Assembly (NCBI RefSeq): GCF_022802975.1 | Contig: NZ_JAFEVZ010000017.1 | Span: 27,549 to 91,548, forward strand | Reading direction: 5' to 3' | From: Flavobacterium pectinovorum | GTDB lineage: Bacteria; Bacteroidota; Bacteroidia; Flavobacteriales; Flavobacteriaceae | DNA length: 64,000 nt | In this document: piece by piece, positions 17,009 through 26,106 of the stretch | Position numbering within the stretch: the stretch's first letter is position 1 | Layout: the number at the start of each line of letters is the position of its first letter | The notes under the pieces: generated by a model | Seen by the model: the letters and a program-made list of their open reading frames with translations, nothing else | Told to the model about the DNA's origin: nothing | Databases searched by the model: none | Position numbers and translations under genes: made by a program

Positions 17009-17398
17009 TTATTTACTTGGTTTAACAAGAAAAACGCTTTTGTATTTCTTTTTAATTTCTTCTAAATTCCGTTCCGCTTCAATTCTGGTTTTAAAATTTC
17101 CAACAAGGACTTTGTAGTTTGGAGTATTAAAAATTATTGTTCCGTCTATGGGGTTAAATTCTCTTTTAAAATTAGATAATGTTTTTTTTGCTTCATCGCT
17201 TTTTCCGCTGAAAATTTGAATTTTGTAATTATCGTTGGTGCTAATTGACGTGTTAATTTTACGTTTATCATTCAATAATTGTTCAAATTTAGGGTCCTGA
17301 TTCAAAGTAACATTTTGGTCTTGAGCATTAATATTATATGTTAAAGCAAACATTGGTAATAATAGAAAAATCTTTTTTGAAGGAGTTAAAATTCTCAT
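17009..17398 (-). CDS. exported SPOR-domain protein
   Basis: The start is placed at the ATG at 17398 (129 residues, MRILTPSKK and a signal peptide ending NINAQ). A start at 17419 would lie in the promoter -7 box at 17417-17424. The C-terminal 75 residues are a SPOR domain (YKIQIFSG at its start, then YKVLVGNFKTRIEAERNL), the fold that binds peptidoglycan strands stripped of stem peptides at the division site. A role in the periplasm at the cell wall is likely; the exact partner is unknown. The gene is monocistronic and divergent from the respiratory operon. Confidence 0.88.
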   Translation of the reverse strand: MRILTPSKKIFLLLPMFALTYNINAQDQNVTLNQDPKFEQLLNDKRKINTSISTNDNYKIQIFSGKSDEAKKTLSNFKREFNPIDGTIIFNTPNYKVLVGNFKTRIEAERNLEEIKKKYKSVFLVKPSK

Positions 17399-17416
17399 AA
17401 TGTGATGGTTTTTGTA

Positions 17417-17424
17417 CAAAAGTA
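17417..17424 (-). promoter_or_regulatory. -7 promoter box of the SPOR-domain gene
   Basis: The minus strand reads TACTTTTG here, 18 bases before the ATG at 17398. No clear TTTG box is found at the usual distance. Confidence 0.5.
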
Positions 17425-17500
17425 GTATTTAAAGTTTATATGTGAAATGTTCTTATTATTTAGAATTGATATAAATTGATATTTAAGACTATTTTAAGGT

Positions 17501-17530
17501 TTTGAGAATAGTACTTAAATTGTATTTTTG
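17501..17530 (+). promoter_or_regulatory. promoter of the act-cox respiratory operon
   Basis: TTTG at 17501-17504, an 18-base spacer and TATTTTTG at 17523-17530. The leader to the actA ATG would be about 80 bases. Confidence 0.68.
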
Positions 17531-17616
17531 TGCAAGTTTTAAAAAAAAGGTATTAGGTTTTGACTGGAGTTACAGAAAAAATCATACCAAAAAATTAGTA
17601 GATAATTTTATACTAT

Positions 17617-18936
17617 ATGAAAAAGGTGGGTAACCATAATTCGATCTCAAGAAAATTATTGCTTAGCTTATCGCTAACGCTGATTTTCTCCCTAACTTCA
17701 TTTGCTCAAGATCCTGCTGCAGTTCCTGCGGCGACTGAAGCTGCTCCAGCTGCTGCGTCTGGAGGTGATCCGGTAAAAGGGAAGGAACTTTTTAATGCAA
17801 ATTGCGCTGCATGTCACAAATTAGATGCTAAATCAACTGGTCCTGCTTTAAGGGGGGTTGCTGATAAGCATGATAAAGCTTGGCTTTACAAATGGGTACA
17901 CAACAGTTCTGATATGATTAAATCAGGAGATCCTGTTGCTGTTAAGCTTTTTGAGGAGAATAATAAGTCTGTAATGACTTCTTTTCCTCAACTGTCAGAA
18001 GGTGATATTGATAATATTATCGCTTATACTTCTGAAGTAAAAGCTGAGCCTGCAGTAGGTGCTGCTCCTCCGAATACTAAAGTTGAAAGTGGTGGAATTT
18101 CTAATAATATTATTTTAGGAGCTCTTGCGCTTGTAATGGCTATTTTGGTTGTGATGTTGTTCATGGTGAACAAAGTTTTAACTAAGGTTGCAAATAAAAA
18201 TGGTATAGAGGTTGCTCCAAAAGAAGCTACAACTCCAATCTGGAAAGCTTTTGCGAGAAATCAATTCTTGGTATTGGTTACTTCAATATTCTTGCTTTTG
18301 GCTAGTGGGTATTTTGTATATGGGTATTTAATGCAGGTTGGTGTGGATCAAAACTACGAGCCAATTCAGCCAATTCACTATTCTCATAAAATTCACGCTG
18401 GAGATAACGAGATTAATTGTAAATATTGTCACTCTGCTGCTCGTGTAAGTAAAACAGCCGGAATTCCTTCTTTGAATGTTTGTATGAACTGTCATAAAAA
18501 TATTTCTGAAGTTGCTGAAACAACTGCTACTGCTGAGTATAGTAAAGCATTTTACGATGGTGAAATACAGAAGTTATATGATGCTGTTGGTTGGGATAAA
18601 ACTAAACAGGTTTATACTGGGAAGACTAAGCCTGTTAAATGGGTTCGTATTCATAATTTGCCGGATTTTGTGTATTTCAATCACTCACAGCACGTTTCTG
18701 TTGCGGGACTTGAATGTCAAACTTGTCACGGACCAGTAGAGGAATTTGAAATCATGAAGCAATACTCTAAATTAACAATGGGATGGTGTGTAGATTGCCA
18801 TAGAAAAACTGATGTTAAGATGGAAGGAAATGCATATTATGATAAAATTCATGCTGAGCTTTCTAAAAAATACGGTGTAGAGAAATTAACTGCAGCGCAA
18901 ATGGGAGGTTTAGAGTGTGGTAAATGCCACTATTAA
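17617..18936 (+). CDS. actA: alternative complex III subunit ActA, multiheme cytochrome c
   Basis: This 439-residue protein has a signal peptide (ending LTSFAQ) and an Ala/Pro-rich stretch. A monoheme cytochrome c domain follows (about residues 48-145, CAACH near 66). Two membrane segments lie at about 163-188 and 212-237. The C-terminal domain carries five CxxCH motifs (CKYCH, CMNCH, CQTCH, CVDCH, CGKCH), giving six heme sites in all. ActA passes electrons from the quinol-oxidising core towards the terminal oxidase at the periplasmic face. It is the first gene of a run of eight respiratory genes. The pentaheme part is the classical ActA; the N-terminal monoheme domain is an addition. Confidence 0.93.
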   Translation: MKKVGNHNSISRKLLLSLSLTLIFSLTSFAQDPAAVPAATEAAPAAASGGDPVKGKELFNANCAACHKLDAKSTGPALRGVADKHDKAWLYKWVHNSSDMIKSGDPVAVKLFEENNKSVMTSFPQLSEGDIDNIIAYTSEVKAEPAVGAAPPNTKVESGGISNNIILGALALVMAILVVMLFMVNKVLTKVANKNGIEVAPKEATTPIWKAFARNQFLVLVTSIFLLLASGYFVYGYLMQVGVDQNYEPIQPIHYSHKIHAGDNEINCKYCHSAARVSKTAGIPSLNVCMNCHKNISEVAETTATAEYSKAFYDGEIQKLYDAVGWDKTKQVYTGKTKPVKWVRIHNLPDFVYFNHSQHVSVAGLECQTCHGPVEEFEIMKQYSKLTMGWCVDCHRKTDVKMEGNAYYDKIHAELSKKYGVEKLTAAQMGGLECGKCHY

Positions 18937-18968
18937 TCGATTTATTAAGATTTTAATATATATATACA

Positions 18969-21900
18969 ATGTCATCAAACAAAAAATACTGGAAAAGTGT
19001 TGAGGAGCTAGAAAATAGTTCTATTGTTGAGGCGCTTAGAAATAACGAGTTTGTTGAAGAAATTCCTACTGATGAATTTTTAGGTAATGCTGATGCTTTA
19101 TCTACATCTGGAACTTCACGTCGTGACTTTTTAAAGTACGTAGGGTTTAGTACAGCAGCTGTTACTTTAGCTGCGTGCGAAGGTCCTGTTCACAAGTCTA
19201 TCCCTTATGTTTTACAGCCAGAACAAATCATTCCTGGTGTTGCAGATTATTATGCAACTACAGTTTTTGACGGTTTTGATTTTGCTAATCTTTTGGTTAA
19301 AACTCGTGAGGGTCGTCCAATTAAAATTGAAAACAATACAATTGTTGGTGCTAAATTTGCGGCGAATGCAAGAATTCATGCTTCTATCTTAGGATTGTAT
19401 GATAGTGCACGTTTGAAAGAGCCAAAAGTAGATGGTAAAGATTCTACTTGGTCAGCAGTTGATTTAAAAATTAAATCAAGCATAGCTGATGCAAAAGCTA
19501 AAGGTGGGCAAGTAGTTTTATTGACTAATACTTTAGCGAGCCCATCTACAGAAAAATTAATTGCAGAATTTATTGCTAAAAATCCAAATGCAAAGCATGT
19601 TGTTTATGATGCGGTTTCTTCATCTGAGGCTTTAGATGCTTTTGAATCTGTATTTGGTCAAAGAGCTTTAGTTGATTACGATTTTTCAAAAGCTAATTTA
19701 ATTGTATCTGTTGGTGCTGATTTCTTAGGAGATTGGCAAGGTGGGGGATATGATTCCGGATACGCAAAAGGGCGTATTCCTCAAAATGGAAAAATGTCTC
19801 GTCACTTCCAGTTTGAATCAAATATGACTTTATCTGGAGCTGCTGCTGATAAACGAGTTCCGATGACTATAGCTGCTCAAAAACAAGCTTTAGTTCAAAT
19901 TTATAATATTATTACAGGTGCTTCAGTTGCTGTGTCTTTAGATGATAAAGTCAAAACTGAAGTAGTTAAAGCTGCTCAGCAACTTAAAGCCGCTGGATCA
20001 AAAGGAGTTTTAGTATCTGGTATTGAGGATAAAAATGCTCAATTATTAGTTTTAGCAATCAACCAAGTGTTGGCTAGTGAGGCTTTTACAACTGTTGGTG
20101 CAAGACAAATTAGAAAAGGTTCTAATGTTATCGTTTCTCAGTTAGTTAAAGATTTGAACGCAGGAAGTGTTCATACTTTAATTATGAGTGGAGTTAATCC
20201 AGTTTATACTTTAGCTGATTCAGCTTCTTTTGTAGCTGGATTGAAAAAAGTTAAAACTTCGGTTGCTTTTTCATTGAAAGAAGATGAAACTGCGTCAATT
20301 GTTACAGTTGCTGCTCCGGCACCTCATTATTTAGAATCTTGGGGCGATGTGGAAATAACAAAAGGAACTTATAGTTTAACTCAGCCTACAATTCGTCCTA
20401 TCTTTAATACAAAACAATTTCAAGATGTTTTATTGTCATTAAATGGTGCTGTTGGTACTTTTTATGATTATTTAAAAGTAAACTCTGGAGTATTTACTGT
20501 AGGTTCTTCTTGGAATAAAGTATTGCATGATGGTGTTGCTGTACTTGGATCTGCTGCATTATCTGGAGGTGCTATTGATGCTGCTTCGGCTGCAAATGCT
20601 GTTGCAAAATCTAAGTCAGCTGGTGATTTCGAATTAGTACTATATACTAAAACGGGATTAGGGGACGGACAGCATGCAAATAACCCATGGTTACAAGAGT
20701 TTCCAGATCCAATTACAAGAGTTTCTTGGGATAACTATGTTACAGTATCAAATGCTGATGCTACAAAACTTGGTTTGTCAAATGAAATTGTTGCTAACGG
20801 TGGTTTAAATGGTAGTTATGCTACAATCACTACGGTTGATGGTATTAAATTGGAGAATGTTCCGGTTATCGTTCAGCCAGGTCAGGCAGTTGGAACTTTA
20901 GGTTTGGCTCTTGGTTACGGTCGTAAAGCTGCTTTAAAAGAAGAAATGCAAGTAGGTTTAAATGCTTACGCTTTATATAAAGGTTTCGATGGGGTTCAAT
21001 CTGTATCTATCGTTAAAGCTGGAGGAGAACATGAGTTTGCTTGTGTCCAAGGTCAGAAAACTTTAATGGGTAGAGGAGATATTATTAAGGAAACTTCTTT
21101 AGATATTTTTAATAAAGAAGATGCAGAACATTGGAATGAAAAACCAATGGTATCTTTAGATCATCAGGAAGTTGAAGCTACAACTGTTGACTTATGGGAA
21201 TCATTTGATCGTTCTACAGGTCATCATTTCAACTTATCAATTGATTTAAATGCTTGTACTGGATGTGGTGCTTGTGTTATTGCTTGTCATGCTGAAAATA
21301 ACGTTCCTGTTGTAGGTAAAGCAGAAGTTAGAAGAAGCCGTGATATGCATTGGTTGCGTATCGACAGGTATTATTCTTCTGAAAGCACTTTTGAAGGTGA
21401 TAATGAAAGAAAAGAAGGAATTGCAGGTTTGTCTAGTTCATTGTCTACATTCAATGAAATGGAAAAACCGGGAGAAAATCCTCAAGTAGCATTCCAACCT
21501 GTAATGTGTCAGCACTGTAATCACGCACCTTGTGAAACAGTATGTCCTGTAGCTGCTACATCTCATGGTCGTCAAGGTCAAAATCACATGGCTTATAACA
21601 GATGTGTTGGTACTCGTTATTGTGCAAACAACTGTCCTTATAAAGTTCGTCGTTTTAACTGGTTCTTGTACAACAAGAATAGTGAATTCGATTATCACAT
21701 GAATGATGATTTAGGTCGTATGGTATTAAACCCAGACGTAAACGTTCGTTCACGTGGAGTTATGGAAAAATGTTCTTTCTGTATCCAAAGTACTCAGGCT
21801 GTAATTCTTCAGGCAAAACGTGAAGGTAGAGTCGTAGCAAAAGATGAATTTAACAATGCTTGTGCTTGTTCTGCGGCTTGTTCTTCTGGAGCAATGGTAT

Positions 21901-22028
21901 TTGGTGATGTGAATGATAAAGAAAGTGAAGTTGCTAAATTAGCTGAAAGCGAAAGAGCATACCACTTATTAGAGCATGTGGGTACAAAACCAAATGTTTT
22001 CTATCACGTAAAAGTTAGAAATACTTAG
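18969..22028 (+). CDS. actB: alternative complex III subunit ActB, molybdopterin-type and iron-sulfur protein
   Basis: This 1019-residue protein has an internal twin-arginine motif (SRRDFLK, Arg 51-52) followed by a lipobox-like LAAC with Cys 70, so it should be exported by Tat and perhaps lipidated. Residues about 80-740 look like a molybdopterin oxidoreductase fold, which in ActB carries no molybdenum cofactor. The C-terminal part is a ferredoxin-like domain with CTGCGACVIACH (near 763), CQHCNHAPCETVCP (near 846), CVGTRYCANNCP (near 878) and CSFC with CACSAAC (about 934-968). These hold three [4Fe-4S] and one [3Fe-4S] cluster in characterised homologues. It faces the periplasm and relays electrons from quinol to the ActA hemes. 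Confidence 0.95.
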   Translation: MSSNKKYWKSVEELENSSIVEALRNNEFVEEIPTDEFLGNADALSTSGTSRRDFLKYVGFSTAAVTLAACEGPVHKSIPYVLQPEQIIPGVADYYATTVFDGFDFANLLVKTREGRPIKIENNTIVGAKFAANARIHASILGLYDSARLKEPKVDGKDSTWSAVDLKIKSSIADAKAKGGQVVLLTNTLASPSTEKLIAEFIAKNPNAKHVVYDAVSSSEALDAFESVFGQRALVDYDFSKANLIVSVGADFLGDWQGGGYDSGYAKGRIPQNGKMSRHFQFESNMTLSGAAADKRVPMTIAAQKQALVQIYNIITGASVAVSLDDKVKTEVVKAAQQLKAAGSKGVLVSGIEDKNAQLLVLAINQVLASEAFTTVGARQIRKGSNVIVSQLVKDLNAGSVHTLIMSGVNPVYTLADSASFVAGLKKVKTSVAFSLKEDETASIVTVAAPAPHYLESWGDVEITKGTYSLTQPTIRPIFNTKQFQDVLLSLNGAVGTFYDYLKVNSGVFTVGSSWNKVLHDGVAVLGSAALSGGAIDAASAANAVAKSKSAGDFELVLYTKTGLGDGQHANNPWLQEFPDPITRVSWDNYVTVSNADATKLGLSNEIVANGGLNGSYATITTVDGIKLENVPVIVQPGQAVGTLGLALGYGRKAALKEEMQVGLNAYALYKGFDGVQSVSIVKAGGEHEFACVQGQKTLMGRGDIIKETSLDIFNKEDAEHWNEKPMVSLDHQEVEATTVDLWESFDRSTGHHFNLSIDLNACTGCGACVIACHAENNVPVVGKAEVRRSRDMHWLRIDRYYSSESTFEGDNERKEGIAGLSSSLSTFNEMEKPGENPQVAFQPVMCQHCNHAPCETVCPVAATSHGRQGQNHMAYNRCVGTRYCANNCPYKVRRFNWFLYNKNSEFDYHMNDDLGRMVLNPDVNVRSRGVMEKCSFCIQSTQAVILQAKREGRVVAKDEFNNACACSAACSSGAMVFGDVNDKESEVAKLAESERAYHLLEHVGTKPNVFYHVKVRNT

Positions 22029-22061
22029 TAAATTATTAATTAAGAAACAATATAAAGGATT

Positions 22062-23465
22062 ATGTCGTCTCACTACGAAGCACCCATTAGAAAACCTTTA
22101 GTTATAGGTGATAAATCATATCATGATGTAACTGTAGATGTGGCAGCACCTGTTGAAGGTCCTGCAAATAAACAATGGTGGATTGTATTTTCAATCGCAT
22201 TAATAGCCTTCCTTTGGGGGTTAGGTTGTATAATTTACACCGTATCTACCGGTATCGGAACATGGGGATTAAACAAAACAGTTGGTTGGGCCTGGGATAT
22301 TACTAACTTCGTTTGGTGGGTTGGTATTGGTCACGCCGGAACATTAATTTCTGCGGTATTATTACTTTTCCGTCAACGTTGGAGAATGGCTATTAACCGT
22401 TCTGCTGAAGCTATGACTATTTTCTCAGTAGTTCAGGCAGGTTTATTCCCAATTATTCACATGGGTCGTCCATGGTTGGCATACTGGGTATTACCTATTC
22501 CAAATCAATTTGGATCCCTATGGGTAAACTTTAATTCACCGTTACTTTGGGACGTATTTGCGATTTCAACGTATCTTTCAGTATCATTAGTTTTCTGGTG
22601 GACTGGTTTGCTGCCTGACTTTGCAATGCTTCGTGATAGAGCTATAACTCCATTTAATAAAAGAGTTTATTCTATTTTAAGTTTTGGATGGAGTGGTAGA
22701 GCAAAAGACTGGCAACGTTTTGAAGAAGTATCTTTGGTATTAGCTGGTTTAGCTACGCCTCTTGTACTTTCTGTACACACGATTGTATCTATGGACTTTG
22801 CTACTTCTGTAATTCCTGGATGGCACACAACAATTTTCCCTCCATACTTCGTTGCTGGAGCGGTTTTCTCTGGATTTGCAATGGTAAACACATTGTTAAT
22901 TGTTATGAGAAAAGTTTCTAATCTTGAAGCTTATATCACATTACAACATATTGAATTGATGAATATCATTATCATGATTACGGGTTCTATCGTTGGTGTG
23001 GCTTATATTACAGAGTTATTTGTAGCTTGGTATTCAGGTGTAGAATATGAGCAATATGCATTCTTAAACAGAGCTACCGGACCTTACTGGTGGGCCTATT
23101 GGGCAATGATGACTTGTAACGTTTTTTCTCCTCAGTTTATGTGGTTCAAAAAACTAAGAACAAGTATTATGTTTTCATTTGTAATTTCGATTGTAGTAAA
23201 TATCGGAATGTGGTTTGAAAGATTTGTAATCATTGTTACTTCTTTACATAGAGATTATCTTCCATCTTCTTGGACAATGTTTTCACCAACATTTGTTGAT
23301 ATTGGAATTTTCATTGGGACAATTGGTTTCTTTTTTGTGTTGTTTTTGTTATACTCAAGAACATTCCCTGTAATTGCTCAGGCAGAGGTGAAAACAATTT
23401 TAAAAGGAACAGGAGATAATTACATTAGAGAAAGAGCAAATAGTAAAGATTCACATCATGAGTAA
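22062..23465 (+). CDS. actC: alternative complex III subunit ActC, NrfD/PsrC-type membrane protein
   Basis: This 467-residue protein has about ten transmembrane segments and the NrfD family pattern (GIGHAGTLISAVLLLFRQRW in the first half, MDFATSVIPGWHTTIFPP in the middle). It forms the quinol-binding membrane core together with ActF. It overlaps the start of actD by 8 bases, a sign of translational coupling. Confidence 0.95.
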   Translation: MSSHYEAPIRKPLVIGDKSYHDVTVDVAAPVEGPANKQWWIVFSIALIAFLWGLGCIIYTVSTGIGTWGLNKTVGWAWDITNFVWWVGIGHAGTLISAVLLLFRQRWRMAINRSAEAMTIFSVVQAGLFPIIHMGRPWLAYWVLPIPNQFGSLWVNFNSPLLWDVFAISTYLSVSLVFWWTGLLPDFAMLRDRAITPFNKRVYSILSFGWSGRAKDWQRFEEVSLVLAGLATPLVLSVHTIVSMDFATSVIPGWHTTIFPPYFVAGAVFSGFAMVNTLLIVMRKVSNLEAYITLQHIELMNIIIMITGSIVGVAYITELFVAWYSGVEYEQYAFLNRATGPYWWAYWAMMTCNVFSPQFMWFKKLRTSIMFSFVISIVVNIGMWFERFVIIVTSLHRDYLPSSWTMFSPTFVDIGIFIGTIGFFFVLFLLYSRTFPVIAQAEVKTILKGTGDNYIRERANSKDSHHE

Positions 23466-23982
23466 TAAAGTAATATACGCCATTTATAATGACGATGATA
23501 TTTTGATGGATGCAGTAAAGAAAACCAGAGCTGCTCATCATCATATTGAAGAGGTTTTTACTCCATTCCCGGTTCACGGATTGGATAAAGCTATGGGTTT
23601 AGCACCAACAAGATTAGCAATTTGTGCGTTCCTATATGGATGTGTTGGTATTTCTGTTGCAACATTTATGATGAGTTATATAATGATTCATGATTGGCCA
23701 CAAGACATTGGTGGAAAACCAAGTTTTAGTTTCATTCAAAATATGCCATCTTTTGTGCCAATTATGTTTGAGATGACTGTTTTTTTTGCTGCACACTTAA
23801 TGGTAATCACTTTCTATATGAGAAGTAGATTATGGCCATTTAAGCAAGCTGAAAATCCAGATGTAAGAACAACAGATGACCATTTTTTAATGGAAGTTGC
23901 TGTAAACGATAATGAAGCTGAATTAGTTTCTTTTTTCGAAGGTACAGGAGCTGTTGAAGTTAAAGTAATTGAAAAGAATTAA
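23458..23982 (+). CDS. actD: alternative complex III subunit ActD (DUF3341)
   Basis: This 174-residue protein has an N-terminal soluble domain (about 1-55, KVIYAIYNDDDILMDAVKK) and two transmembrane segments (about 62-84 and 100-125). It belongs to the DUF3341/ActD family, a small structural subunit that contacts ActC. The start overlaps actC by 8 bases. Confidence 0.93.
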   Translation: MSNKVIYAIYNDDDILMDAVKKTRAAHHHIEEVFTPFPVHGLDKAMGLAPTRLAICAFLYGCVGISVATFMMSYIMIHDWPQDIGGKPSFSFIQNMPSFVPIMFEMTVFFAAHLMVITFYMRSRLWPFKQAENPDVRTTDDHFLMEVAVNDNEAELVSFFEGTGAVEVKVIEKN

Positions 23983-23990
23983 TTGTAGCT

Positions 23991-24536
23991 ATGAAAAGGA
24001 TATATAAAATAACACTTTTAGTTGGTATAACTATTTTAGTTTCATCTTGCCACAATAATTCGGCACCAAACTATCAGTATTTCCCAAATATGTATGAATC
24101 TGTAGGGTACGAACCTTATTCAGAAGCAAAAGTATTTAAAGGAGGTAAAGAAGGTCAGCTTCCGGTAGAGGGAACTATCAACAGAGGTTTTGAACCTTAT
24201 GAATATGAAAATTCGACAGCAGGATATGAATTGGCTAAAGCTAATTTAAAATCTCCTTTGACTGCAGAAGAAAAAAATTCTGACAAAGGAAAAGAGCTTT
24301 TCGAAATTTATTGTATCAGTTGCCACGGTGCAACTGGAAACGGTAAAGGTAAATTGGTTGAAAGAGAAAAATTTCTTGGAGTACCTAGCTATAAAGACAG
24401 AGAAATCACCGAAGGAAGTATTTTTCATGTTGAAACTTATGGTTTAAATGCAATGGGTTCACATGCAAATCAATTAAGTGCCCACGAACGTTGGTTAGTT
24501 GCTGACTATGTTCTAAAACTAAAAAGCCAATTATAA
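23991..24536 (+). CDS. actE: alternative complex III subunit ActE, monoheme cytochrome c lipoprotein
   Basis: This 181-residue protein has a lipoprotein signal peptide ending at the lipobox VSSC (Cys near residue 20). The single heme motif CISCHG lies near residue 106 and a candidate Met ligand in LNAMGSH near residue 155. The mature protein should be anchored to the periplasmic face of the inner membrane. It lies between actD and actF, as in other act operons. Confidence 0.94.
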   Translation: MKRIYKITLLVGITILVSSCHNNSAPNYQYFPNMYESVGYEPYSEAKVFKGGKEGQLPVEGTINRGFEPYEYENSTAGYELAKANLKSPLTAEEKNSDKGKELFEIYCISCHGATGNGKGKLVEREKFLGVPSYKDREITEGSIFHVETYGLNAMGSHANQLSAHERWLVADYVLKLKSQL

Positions 24537-24563
24537 TTGTTGAACAAACTGATCGTAATAGAT

Positions 24564-26087
24564 ATGTACACATTTTCAAGTAAATTAAAAACTTTTTCTA
24601 TCATTCTAATGGCCGTTGGTATATTAGGGATTGGATATGGTTTTTTAAACGCTCCTAAAAATATTGAAGAGGTAGAAACTCTTCTTAAAAAAGAAGCATC
24701 AGAACATGGCGGTGGCCATCATGAAGCTGCTGCAGCACATCATGAGGAAAAGGCTGAAGTTAGTCATGAAGCAAAAACTGAAGAGGTCGCTCACCATGAA
24801 CAAACTGAAGAAGCACATGCTGTAGTCGCTGTAAATAAAGACTCAGTTGTTGCAAATGAAGATTCTGTTCATGAAGCAAAAACTGAAGCAGCTCACGAAA
24901 CTGCAGTTACTAATCATGAAGTAAAAGCAGAAAAGCATGAAGAAGTTTCTCACGGACATTATTCTAAAGCTCATGCTGAACATGTTTTACACCAATTACA
25001 AAACAAACCTTGGTCTGCTTTGTATGTTGCTTGTATTTTCTTCTTATTGCTTTCTATGGGAGTTTTAGCATTTTATGCTATTCAACAAGTAGCACAGGCT
25101 GGTTGGTCTCCTGTATTGTTTAGAGTTATGCAGGGAATTACAGCTTATTTACCAGCTGGTTCTATCATTTTCTTTATTATTTTAGTTCTTTGTGGATTGC
25201 ATTTTAATCATATTTTTGTTTGGTTAGGTAAAGGTGTTACAGATCCTACCCACGCTAACTATGACGCTATTATTGCTGGTAAATCTGGATATTTAAATTT
25301 TCCTTTTTGGATTGTTAGAGCTTTTGTCTTTTTATTAGGCTGGAACTTATACCGTATTTATTCTAGAAAAAATTGTTTAGCTCAGGATGAAGCTAATGAT
25401 GATCTATACTACAAAAAGAACTTTAAATTATCTGCTGGTTTCTTAGTGTTCTTTATCGTTTCTGAGTCTATTATGTCTTGGGATTGGATTATGTCTTTTG
25501 ACCCACACTGGTTTAGTACATTATTTGGATGGTATGTATTCGCTTCTTTCTTTGTAAGCGGTATTACTACTATCGCTTTAGTTACGGTGTACTTGAAATC
25601 AAAAGGATATTTAGAATTTGTGAATACAAGTCATATTCATGATTTAGCGAAATTTATGTTTGGGATTAGTATTTTCTGGACTTATTTGTGGTTTTCTCAA
25701 TTCATGTTAATCTGGTATGCAAATATTCCTGAAGAAGTTACGTATTTTATAACAAGAATTCAATTATACAACCTTCCTTTCTTTGGTGCTGTGGTTATGA
25801 ATTTTCTCTTCCCTGTGCTAATTTTAATTAATACAGATTTTAAACGTCTTAATTGGATTATTGTAATGGCAGGAATTGTGATCTTATTAGGGCATTATGT
25901 TGACTTCTTTAATATGATTATGCCTGGTACAGTTGGTGACAGATGGTTTATTGGAGTTTCTGAAATTGCATCTATTCTTTTCTTCTTAGGTTTGTTTATT
26001 TTCGTAGTGTTTACTGCATTGAGTAAGTCTCCTTTGTTAGCAAAAAGAAATCCTTTCATAGAAGAAAGTAAACATTTTCATTATTAA
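24564..26087 (+). CDS. actF: alternative complex III subunit ActF, quinol:cytochrome c oxidoreductase membrane protein
   Basis: The start is placed at the ATG at 24564 (507 residues, MYTFSSKLKTF). Two in-frame TTG codons at 24537 and 24540 would give slightly longer products. After the first membrane segment comes a stretch of about 100 residues rich in His, Ala and Glu (about residues 34-133) with 18 histidines. The rest carries about nine transmembrane segments with ESIMSWDWIMSFDPHWFSTL, a motif typical of ActF/NrfD-like proteins. ActF and ActC are homologous halves of the quinone-binding membrane part. Confidence 0.92.
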   Translation: MYTFSSKLKTFSIILMAVGILGIGYGFLNAPKNIEEVETLLKKEASEHGGGHHEAAAAHHEEKAEVSHEAKTEEVAHHEQTEEAHAVVAVNKDSVVANEDSVHEAKTEAAHETAVTNHEVKAEKHEEVSHGHYSKAHAEHVLHQLQNKPWSALYVACIFFLLLSMGVLAFYAIQQVAQAGWSPVLFRVMQGITAYLPAGSIIFFIILVLCGLHFNHIFVWLGKGVTDPTHANYDAIIAGKSGYLNFPFWIVRAFVFLLGWNLYRIYSRKNCLAQDEANDDLYYKKNFKLSAGFLVFFIVSESIMSWDWIMSFDPHWFSTLFGWYVFASFFVSGITTIALVTVYLKSKGYLEFVNTSHIHDLAKFMFGISIFWTYLWFSQFMLIWYANIPEEVTYFITRIQLYNLPFFGAVVMNFLFPVLILINTDFKRLNWIIVMAGIVILLGHYVDFFNMIMPGTVGDRWFIGVSEIASILFFLGLFIFVVFTALSKSPLLAKRNPFIEESKHFHY

Positions 26088-26106
26088 TATTTAAAGAAAT
26101 AAACAG

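Noticed and set aside
17399..17419. Earlier ATG for the SPOR-domain gene
   Set aside because: It lies in the -7 box of the gene's own promoter (17417-17424), so it could not be in the transcript.
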